Of a stretch of DNA of 64,000 bases, positions 57,632-64,000 are shown piece after piece. The notes below the pieces were generated by a model, which saw only the letters and a program-made list of their open reading frames with translations, had not been told where the DNA came from and searched no databases. The stretch is taken from NCBI GenBank assembly GCA_943367595.1, contig CALRJS020000013.1:24943-88942 (forward strand). Direction: 5' to 3'. The position numbers and the translations under genes are program-made. Origin of the DNA: MW101C3 sp943367595. GTDB taxonomy: Bacteria; Cyanobacteriota; Cyanobacteriia; PCC-6307; Cyanobiaceae. Position 1 is the stretch's first letter, and each line of letters starts with the position of its first letter.

Positions 57632-58759
57632 TCACCCCCCCAGGTAGGCCATTTCGGCATGGGGGCGCTGCGCGGCCTCCAACGTCTGCTCCTGACGCTC
57701 CTCGCTGTAGCGGTCGCGGCGCGCCCGCCACTGGCCGCTCAGGGCGGCGCTCAGGCCGGCCGGATCCGGGCCGGGCCGCAGCCAAGGCTTGAGATCGAGG
57801 CCAGTGGCGGCGAACAGGCAGCTGTAGGCCACACCGTCGGCGGTGACACGCAGGCGGTTGCAGTCGCCGCAGAACGGCGCCGAGATCGAGGCCACCACCG
57901 CCAGGTGGCTGCCGCCCGGTCCGCCACTGCCACCCGGGCCGCCGCTGCCACCGCCATCGCGGTAGCGCCAGCGGGCAGCGGTGCCATGGGCGCTGCGGCC
58001 CACCGGCTCCAGGGGCCAGCGTTCGCCGATCCGCTGCACCATCTCCTGGGCCGGCAGCACCTGCTCGGGCGCCCAGCCATTGCGGTTGCCCACATCCATG
58101 TATTCGATCAGCCGCAGCTCGATGCCGCGCTGCCGCGCCAGGGCCGCCAGGGGCAGCAGCTGGTCGTCGTTGCGGCCGCGGGTGATCACGGCATTGAGCT
58201 TCAGCGCCCCCTCCGCCGGATCGAAGCCTGCCGCCCGGGCGTGATCCAGGGCCGCCAGGATCGTGGCCAGGGCCCGATCGCCGGCCGCCGCGCCGCCCCG
58301 CAGCCCGCCCATGCGGGCCACGCTGGCGCCGTCGGTGCCATCGAGGCTCACCGTGAGCCGATCAAGGCCGGCCTGCCGCAGCCGCTGGGCCCGCTCCGCT
58401 GTGAGCAGCAGGCCATTGGTGGTGAGAGCGATCCCCTCGAGCCGCGTTGCGCCCGCCGCCTCTCGCAACGGCCGCAGCGCCGCCACCAAGGCCTCCACGC
58501 CGGGGTGCAGCAGCGGCTCGCCGCCGGTGAGCCGCAGGGTGCGGAAACCGAGCGCCGCCGCCTCGCGCACCAGCAACACCCGCTCCTCGAGGGTGAGCAG
58601 CTCCGGCGGATCCTGGGCGTCCGGGCAGCAGTAGGGGCAGGACAGGTTGCAGCGGGCCGTGAGCGAGAGGCGCAGCACCCCGGGGGGGCGGCCCAGCCGG
58701 TCGCGCAGGGGCGGGGCGCCCGCTGAGGCAGGCGGCAACGGCAAGGAAGGCCCGGTCAT
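57632..58759 (-). CDS. moaA: GTP 3',8-cyclase MoaA
   Basis: Radical SAM enzyme for the first step of molybdenum-cofactor synthesis; 375 residues from the ATG at 58759. The first iron-sulfur site is CNLSCPYC (about residue 38); LRLTGGEPLLHPGVEALVAA and LTVSLDGTD follow. The second site is FCGDCNRLRVTADGVAYSCL, and the protein ends in the Gly-Gly tail required for activity (MAYLGG). A Gly/Ser-rich insert GGGSGGPGGSGGPGGS (about 290-305) is unusual for the family. It lies 4 bases from mobA on the same strand. Confidence 0.95.
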   Translation of the reverse strand: MTGPSLPLPPASAGAPPLRDRLGRPPGVLRLSLTARCNLSCPYCCPDAQDPPELLTLEERVLLVREAAALGFRTLRLTGGEPLLHPGVEALVAALRPLREAAGATRLEGIALTTNGLLLTAERAQRLRQAGLDRLTVSLDGTDGASVARMGGLRGGAAAGDRALATILAALDHARAAGFDPAEGALKLNAVITRGRNDDQLLPLAALARQRGIELRLIEYMDVGNRNGWAPEQVLPAQEMVQRIGERWPLEPVGRSAHGTAARWRYRDGGGSGGPGGSGGPGGSHLAVVASISAPFCGDCNRLRVTADGVAYSCLFAATGLDLKPWLRPGPDPAGLSAALSGQWRARRDRYSEERQEQTLEAAQRPHAEMAYLGG

Positions 58760-58763
58760 CGGC

Positions 58764-59420
58764 TTACCCTGGCGGAATGCCATGGGAACTGACGAGCCAG
58801 GGGCCGGGCCAGGCCGCCGGTCGGTTGCAGTTCCGCAACGCTGCCGCCGGCAGCGGCACGGGCCGGTGCCCGCGCCGCTGCAGCCAGCCCAGCAGCCGCC
58901 GGTCACCGGCCGCGAGATACAGCCGCAGGGCGGCACGGTTGGCCGCCGTGGCCGGATAGATCCCCAGCAACGGCTGGTCCCGGCGGCCGTCATGGGCGGT
59001 GAGCAGGGTGCCGGCGGGAACGGCCGGCCCTCCTGCCTCCGTGCCACCTGCCCCCATGCCACCTGCCTCCGTGCCGGCCGCGATCAGGGACTCCAGGGTG
59101 GGCCGATCGAGCCAGGGCATGTCCACCGGGCAGAGCAGCAGGCGGTCGCCGGGGTAGCGGTCCATCAGGCGGGCGAGAGCCGGGAGCGGTCCATCCCAGG
59201 GGGGCGGCTCATCGATCACCTCCACCGGCGCCGGGGCCAGCAGGCGATGGGCGCGGTGGCGGCTGAGCAGGCAGACGGGCCGCTCCAGGCTCAGCAGCAA
59301 CCGCAGGCTGCGCTCCAGCCAGGTGCCGCCCTCGGGATGGGGCAGCAGCGCCTTGTCGGTGCCCATGCGCCGGCTGGCCCCACCGCTCAGCAGACAGCAG
59401 CGCAGCGGTGCTGTGCTCAT
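58764..59420 (-). CDS. mobA: Molybdenum cofactor guanylyltransferase MobA
   Basis: This 218-residue protein attaches GMP to molybdopterin to make the MGD form used by DMSO-reductase-type enzymes. The nucleotide loop CCLLSGGASRRMGTDKALLP and the metal site LLLCPVDMPWLDRPTLESL are intact. A repeated Gly/Thr/Glu-Ala insert (GTEAGGMGAGGTEAGG, about residues 115-130) is non-standard and looks like repeat expansion. Its start overlaps the end of the hydrolase gene, and moaA follows 4 bases later, so the three form an operon. Confidence 0.92.
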   Translation of the reverse strand: MSTAPLRCCLLSGGASRRMGTDKALLPHPEGGTWLERSLRLLLSLERPVCLLSRHRAHRLLAPAPVEVIDEPPPWDGPLPALARLMDRYPGDRLLLCPVDMPWLDRPTLESLIAAGTEAGGMGAGGTEAGGPAVPAGTLLTAHDGRRDQPLLGIYPATAANRAALRLYLAAGDRRLLGWLQRRGHRPVPLPAAALRNCNRPAAWPGPWLVSSHGIPPG

Positions 59421-60157
59421 GCAGCGGGAGGCACCAGGGCCAGGCGCTGCTGCACGAAGCCGGCCACGCAGGCCGCAGCGGCCTCCCGCTCGCCATCACG
59501 GAACAGCTCGTGCAGGCTGCGCTCGAACCACACCACCTGGCGTTGCTCGGCCGGGCTGCCCAGTTCCCGCAGCAGGATCGCCACCGACGCCGGCGCCACC
59601 ACCGGGTCACGGCGGCCCTGCAGGATCAGCACCGGGGCCTGCACCGCCGCGAGGCGGGTGCGGGTGTGGCGGATGAAATCGAGCAAGGTGGCGATCGCCC
59701 CGATCGGCGCCCACACGTAGCTGGTGTCGCCGGCAGCCAGGGCCGGATCGGCGTAGCGCTTGCGCAGCGGCCAGCGCGGCAGCACCGCCAGGATCAGGGG
59801 CGTGAGCGGGGCCAGCGCGCCACCGGGGGCCAGCGGGGAGGTGAGCTGGATCGGCGCCGACGCCAGCACCACGCTGTCGATCAGGGTCGGGTGGTCGGCG
59901 GCGAGCTGCAGGGCGATCAGCCCGCCCATGCTGTTGCCCACCACGATCACCTGCTCGGCCCGGGTGCACAGCTCCTCCAGGGCGGCGTTGGCTGCCGCCA
60001 TCCAGGCGGGCCAGGTCACGCCCCGCAGCGCCTCCGGGCTGGCACCGCCATGGCCCGGCAGGGTGGGCAGAGCCAGGGGCACGCCGAGCGCCGTCAGAGG
60101 GTCCACGAGCACGCTCACGGAATCGGGGCTTCCCGCGAATCCATGCAGCAACAGCAC
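59417..60157 (-). CDS. Alpha/beta hydrolase (esterase/lipase-like)
   Basis: The fold shows LLLHGFAGSPDS (oxyanion region), the nucleophile elbow VVGNSMGGLIALQLAADHPT with Ser, LILQGRRDPVV with Asp, and the catalytic His in SLHELFRDGE. This resembles monoacylglycerol lipase or carboxylesterase families. No ATG fits; a GTG at 60157 gives 246 residues with the fold's first strand at its very start, while a GTG at 60307 would overlap the neighbouring gene by 127 bases. It heads the mobA-moaA operon. Substrate unknown. Confidence 0.82.
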   Translation of the reverse strand: MLLLHGFAGSPDSVSVLVDPLTALGVPLALPTLPGHGGASPEALRGVTWPAWMAAANAALEELCTRAEQVIVVGNSMGGLIALQLAADHPTLIDSVVLASAPIQLTSPLAPGGALAPLTPLILAVLPRWPLRKRYADPALAAGDTSYVWAPIGAIATLLDFIRHTRTRLAAVQAPVLILQGRRDPVVAPASVAILLRELGSPAEQRQVVWFERSLHELFRDGEREAAAACVAGFVQQRLALVPPAA

Positions 60158-60180
60158 ACCGAGGGGGGCCAGGGAGACGT

Positions 60181-60810
60181 TCAGGCGGAGTGATGACCCA
60201 GTCTGACCCGCGCCGACATCCGCGCTTCCGGATTCACGCCGGCAAAGGTGGGCGGCAGCCACACGCGCACCACCATCAGCACCGCCATGGTGATCAGGAA
60301 CAGGCACACCGCCAGGATCTGATGCCAGTCGGTCTCGAGCACACCCTTCACGATCACCTCGCGCAACACCGACACGATCGCGATCTCCACCGACACCCCG
60401 ATCGACACACGCTGCTCCTGCAGATAGATGATCAGCAGCCGGAACAACTCCACCAGGATGAGGATGAACAGGATGTCAGCCGTGATGGCGTGAAAGCGCG
60501 GCGTGCTCATCAACGTGGAGAAGATCTCCCGCATCTGCAGCACCATCACGCAGAACAGACCCACACACAGCGCCACCGCAATCAGGTCCTGCACCGCCTC
60601 CAGGGTCTGCACGATCTGCACGCGCCGGAACAGCTGATGCCAGGGCACGCTGCCGGTGGAAGGGATCGTGTCGTCTGCAGTGGTGGCTGGGGGTAGGGCC
60701 GAAGGAGGGGCAGGGGCGGCCACAGGTGGGACCGTAGATGGGGCGCCGCCGGGCGATCCGCGGCCTTGCTCGGCGATTGGGCTGGTTGGGCTGGTGAGAG
60801 TGTCCGGCAT
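60181..60810 (-). CDS. PsiE-family membrane protein
   Basis: From the ATG at 60810 (MPDTLTSPTSPIAEQGRGSP) the protein has 209 residues. A Pro/Ala-rich cytosolic N-terminus is followed by four transmembrane helices (DLIAVALCVGLFCVMVLQMR; ADILFILILVELFRLLIIYL; a helix-loop VSIGVSVEIAIVSVLREVIV; ILAVCLFLITMAVLMVVRVW). The SIGVSVEIAI...REVIVKG segment is diagnostic of PsiE (phosphate-starvation-inducible) proteins. Its exact role is unknown. Confidence 0.85.
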   Translation of the reverse strand: MPDTLTSPTSPIAEQGRGSPGGAPSTVPPVAAPAPPSALPPATTADDTIPSTGSVPWHQLFRRVQIVQTLEAVQDLIAVALCVGLFCVMVLQMREIFSTLMSTPRFHAITADILFILILVELFRLLIIYLQEQRVSIGVSVEIAIVSVLREVIVKGVLETDWHQILAVCLFLITMAVLMVVRVWLPPTFAGVNPEARMSARVRLGHHSA

Positions 60811-60988
60811 GAACCTTGACCGAATGGATCGCAGCTTATGGGGCGCCAACTTATCGGTCAATTGCCTATAGATAGGTAGAGCTTATTTCAATGATCGGGG
60901 CTTCAGTGATCGGGGCTTCGGCCATCGGGGGCTTCAGTGATCGAGGGCTCCGCCCGCCCGTGCGTCACCCCTGCCCCTGTCGCCGCTC

Positions 60989-62146
60989 CTATGGAGCCGG
61001 CCGGAAGCGCAGCAGCGTTTTGCCGCTGGCGTCCTGCAGCAGCAGACGGCGCTGATCGATGCGCCAGCGGCGCACCCGCTCAAGGGCGTCGCCGTAGCGC
61101 TGCTCCAGCGCCATCACCGGTGGGCTGCAGCCCATGCGCGTGCTCGCCAGCTGGGAGAACCGGATCGCGTTGCCGTCCAGGCTGAAGCCGCCCATCAGGC
61201 GATTGCAACCGCCACTGCCGGCCAGCTGCAGGCGCTCGGCCGAGAGCTGCAGCTCGATCGGCTGGCCGCCAGGTGGCGTGGCCACCTTCTGGCCGCCCAG
61301 GTCCTCCAGCCGCCAGGTGGTGCCCCGCAGCGGGGGCGCCTCCCTGGGGCAACCCCGGCCAGGGGTGAGGGCAGAAAAGCTCTCCACCACCAGGGTGCGG
61401 CGCGGCGGCTGGCCCTGCTCCATCGACGGCCGCTGGGTGATCCGTCCCTTCAGGCTCACCAGCAGCGGCTGACCCGGTCGGTCTGCCGGGCGGGCCGCCA
61501 GGTAGGCACGCTCCAGAGTCAGATAGCCGGCCTCCATCGCCACGGGCAAGCGCTGGCCGGTGGCGCAAAGGCGGATGCTGGCCGCATCAGCCATGTAGGA
61601 GAACAGACCCGTGAGCTGCAGGCGCGGGTCGATGGGCGCGGCCTGAGGCAGGCGCGTAAGCCGGTCGTTGGCGCCAGCAGAGGTCGCAGCCACCTGGGAG
61701 TTGAGCTGGCGCAGTGCCGCCCCGGCGGCAAGCGGCTGCAGGAGCAGCGGGGGCTCGCTGCCACGGCTGAGCTCCAGCCGCCCCGTGCCGGGCTCCAGCC
61801 GCCAGCGGCCGATGGCGTCGAACGCCTCGGGGTTGGGCCGGCTGAGGGAGGTCTGCCGCAGTTGATAGGTGCCATCGGCGGCCAGGTCGAGATGCCAGCG
61901 GACCGGGCCGCCCACGCCGGCAAGATCCCCCTGCCAGCTGGCAGGGAGGGGGCCGAGCGAGGCCGGTGGTGAGGGCCGCCGCGAGCCGCTGTCGGTGGGG
62001 GGCCGCAGGCTGATCAAGGCGCCGGCAACGGAGGTGGCCGGGTGATGGCCAGGGGCGAAGGTGCCTGTACCGGTGGCCGCGGCCAGCGCCGGTGCTGTGA
62101 TCACGGCCACCAGGGCCATCACCATCCCGCGTGCCATACCGGGCAT
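60989..62146 (-). CDS. Exported META-domain (HslJ-like) protein
   Basis: The ATG at 62146 gives a signal peptide (RGMVMALVAVITAPALAAAT) and a mature protein of about 360 residues; an ATG at 62248 would add a basic extension. The first part resembles NlpE-like or COG3015 domains (WQGDLAGVGGPVRWHLDLAA, TYQLRQTSL). The C-terminal META domain reads LRGTTWRLEDLGGQKVATPP, GSGGCNRLMGGFSLDGNAIR and MALEQRYGDALERVRRWR. Such proteins are periplasmic and linked to envelope stress or heat shock. The link to this strain's biology is inferred. Confidence 0.82.
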   Translation of the reverse strand: MPGMARGMVMALVAVITAPALAAATGTGTFAPGHHPATSVAGALISLRPPTDSGSRRPSPPASLGPLPASWQGDLAGVGGPVRWHLDLAADGTYQLRQTSLSRPNPEAFDAIGRWRLEPGTGRLELSRGSEPPLLLQPLAAGAALRQLNSQVAATSAGANDRLTRLPQAAPIDPRLQLTGLFSYMADAASIRLCATGQRLPVAMEAGYLTLERAYLAARPADRPGQPLLVSLKGRITQRPSMEQGQPPRRTLVVESFSALTPGRGCPREAPPLRGTTWRLEDLGGQKVATPPGGQPIELQLSAERLQLAGSGGCNRLMGGFSLDGNAIRFSQLASTRMGCSPPVMALEQRYGDALERVRRWRIDQRRLLLQDASGKTLLRFRPAP

Positions 62147-62248
62147 GAGGCCCCGTGCCCGGCGAGCCTCCGCCGTCGCACGGGGAATCCTCACCCCTGC
62201 CTCCTCAGTGGCGCGGGGAAAACGCCAACGAAAAGCGCGGTGCGGCAT

Positions 62249-62675
62249 CGGCGTCAGCACGGTCGGCGCATTCAAGGTGACCACCTTGAACGTACAGGCG
62301 GCTGCCATAACGCCAGGCCATGACGCCGGACCAAGGCTACCGACACCTGAGCGCCCGCCCGAACGCGTGGGACAACCGCCTCAACGACGCGAAAGCAGCC
62401 GAATAGCCGTCTGATCACATCGCAAAGATTGTCATGAATGCCTGCCACTTGAAGCCAGAGCACCACGCAGACGTGCTCATGCGGTGCCTGCAGGACAGGG
62501 TAAATTCCGGCGGTGCAATGGTCCTCGGGTGGCCTGAGTGGCGAGAGTCAGGGTGACTGGAGACGCCGCCAAGGAACACCTGGAGCCAGGCAAGAGCGTG
62601 TGACCAAGTCGCCATGACGACGAGTTGAATCAACAGGGTGAGCTACGTTCAACTCAAGAGGTGTCCCGAGGCGCA
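62249..62675. other. Region between META-domain gene and GT8
   Basis: No gene, RNA or clear repeat was recognised. The bases around 62440-62560 are moderately structured but no tRNA or terminator fold was convincing. Codon-like reading in the flanking frames is not supported by homology. Confidence 0.3.
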
Positions 62676-63581
62676 ATGGTCACGATTGTCATTGTGGCAA
62701 CGGCCAACTACCTCTGGGGCGCAGCAGTCACCGTGCGCTCAGCGCTGGAAGCCTGCAGCACAACCCTTAACATCTATGTCATCAGCGTCGATTTATCCCT
62801 GGCTGACAAACAGCAACTCTGCGCTTCCTGGCAAACCCCGAACCTAGGCATAGTCAAGTTCATTCATTTTGATCTTGAGAAAGTCCATGGCTTTCGAACC
62901 ACTCTGCTCGTCAGGAGCAATTCTACCTACGCCCGTTGCTTTATTCCCGAACTCTTAGCCGAGGTGTCCCGCTGCATTTACCTGGATACGGATTTGATCG
63001 TTTGCTCAGACTTGATCGCCTTGCAGATTCTGGATCTACAAGGTAAATCCAGTGCCTGTGTAATTGACGGCGGCATCGCAAGCTCAGAGCAGCAGCAACG
63101 CCTCCGCTACAATTGAAAGCTAGAAAATCCTCTTCACTACTTTAACTCAGGAGTCATTGTCATGGACTTGGACGCCTGGCGCCTTCGCCAGATCCAGGCC
63201 AATGTCCTCAACATTGCTCAAGACAACCATGACGTGCTTGACCAGATGGATCAGGATGCCCTGAACATGGCCCTGGCAGACGACTGGCTGGAGCTCGATC
63301 CGAAGTGGAACACATCGAAAGGCAAAGCCGAGGCAGGCTTCTCAGATGGGATTATTCATTTCTTAGGCAATGTCAAACCTTGGCATGCAGATTATACAGG
63401 AAACTTTCAAGATCGATGGTTCGCACTATTGGATCGAACCGCCTTCGCCGGTCAGCGCCCTGTCAAACTGCTGGGACTAGCAGCCGCCTATCAACGGCTT
63501 TCTCGTTCGATCCCCACCCTGGAAATGGTGCGAGGAAAACTGCGCAGACTGATGCGTTCAACCAATGAGCTGCAGCCATGA
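62676..63581 (+). pseudogene. GT8-family glycosyltransferase interrupted by one stop codon
   Basis: The ATG at 62676 (VTIVIVATANYLWGAAVTVR) begins a GT8/LgtC-like enzyme. The DxD site is CIYLDTDLIVCSDL and the UDP-sugar region continues to LRYN. A TGA at 63114-63116 stops it, but the same frame continues KLENPLHYFNSGVIVMDLDA and DQDALNMALADDWLELDPKW to 63581. The stop replaces what is normally Trp (TGG), so a single point mutation is enough. The remaining sequence looks intact, so the gene is young as a pseudogene or the stop is read through or a sequencing error. Confidence 0.75.
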
Positions 63582-63880
63582 CTGCATAAATGGTCACACT
63601 CTGCTCGATCAGGGCAAGCGAATCAAGCCGGCAATCGCCAGCCGGCCATCAAACAGCGAGCCTATAGAAGGCCAGAGAAAGTGGAATGAATGGCGCATGC
63701 CTCCCAAGCTGAGGCGTTCCATGATGCATCTTGCGTTTTCATCGGCTCTCCCGGAGGTTGCCGTCACCAACTGCTCGACAGCCACAGCTTCGATGGTGAT
63801 CACCGCCATCACCGCAGGGCTAGCCTTCTTCGCTGGCTGGCCGGCCAGGTGCAGGGGCAGGGCTGACTGAAAGTTGTCTT
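63582..63880. other. Region before transposase remnant
   Basis: Neither strand gives a supportable gene. Minus-strand bases 63609-63840 have an open frame with the segment TIEAVAVEQLVTATSGRADE, which I cannot assign. Confidence 0.3.
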
Positions 63881-64000
63881 ATTCCGTCTCTGCAGCGCTG
63901 ATTCCGACCCAGCCGAGCATTCGGCTGATGTCATGCGCCACGGCCATCAGACCAGCACGGACTGAGCGAAAGCCGTTGCAGCGCAACAGGTTCAGGGCCA
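63881..64000 (-). mobile_element. Transposase C-terminal remnant (runs past window edge)
   Basis: A minus-strand open frame entering from the window edge encodes LNLLRCNGFRSVRAGLMAVA, then HDISRMLGWVG, and ends at the TAA (63881-63883). The pattern GFxSVRAGLxAxAHDISR is that of the last helices of IS-type DDE transposases, where a Trp-Thr or Ala-His-Asn/Asp-Ile pair is conserved. The family cannot be fixed from 40 residues. The element's end should lie just downstream. Confidence 0.45.

Noticed and set aside
62309..62620. tRNA or small RNA gene
   Set aside because: No cloverleaf with TTC-type T loop or clear promoter/terminator pair could be built by eye.

Overview
The window is a GC-rich cyanobacterial chromosome segment, most likely a Synechococcus/Cyanobium-type picocyanobacterium. 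The evidence is repeated HIP1 octamers (GCGATCGC, e.g. near 420, 4094, 46195, 51000, 51577 and 52505), a cyanobacterial chorismate lyase, a sucrose synthesis set (sps, spp, amylosucrase), PilX-like and DUF4114 proteins, and uniformly GC-rich codon use outside a few patches. No rRNA, tRNA or CRISPR array was recognised.

Bases 1-8850 are an accessory region full of broken genes. It has an SRPBCC fragment, a MntA antitoxin whose HepT partner is cut after about 22 codons, a Coq4-family gene, and three partial copies of one 2OG-Fe(II) oxygenase. Interleaved are genes that look like integron cassettes: a PD-(D/E)XK nuclease-like protein, a frameshifted P-loop ATPase and an HNH endonuclease. They are bounded by attC-like sites; the one at 3290-3379 is textbook. 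No integron integrase is in the window. A hipBA toxin-antitoxin module with a perfect 15-bp inverted-repeat operator then sits inside a decayed hvfC-like gene.

Bases 8852-22437 hold valS and a roughly 10.8-kb type I restriction-modification island. The valS 3' end changes abruptly to AT-richer sequence at about 11338. A separate, GC-rich copy of the valS 3' end lies beyond the island at 22175-22437. The island therefore appears to have entered the 3' part of valS carrying its own replacement tail. It encodes, on the minus strand, HsdM, two unrecognised coupled proteins, HsdS, an AlbA/Schlafen-type ATP-binding protein and HsdR.

Bases 22488-31600 carry corA, an orphan YefM-type antitoxin, a vapBC relic, a methyltransferase, mscL, a DGPF protein plus ECF42-type sigma factor pair, a DUF2817 peptidase, a TVP38 membrane protein and a DUF4114 relic. 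Bases 31832-42756 are mainly core genes: ligA, a SprT-like protein, a DUF1269 protein, chorismate lyase, a GspC/PilP-like pair, mnmG, moaB and a MOSC protein.

Bases 42833-48731 form the minus-strand sucrose locus sps-spp-ams. After it come a glycosyltransferase, an FdhF/YdeP-type molybdoenzyme, a glutamine-synthetase-like protein, an isochorismatase-type hydrolase, a frameshifted PilX-like protein, moaA-mobA with a hydrolase, psiE and a META-domain protein. The window ends with a glycosyltransferase gene broken by one stop codon and a transposase remnant. Molybdenum-cofactor genes (moaB, MOSC, moaA, mobA) and a likely cofactor user share this stretch. Several intergenic regions, and the 5' part of the pilX ORF, contain degenerate short tandem repeats with units of 15-28 bp.
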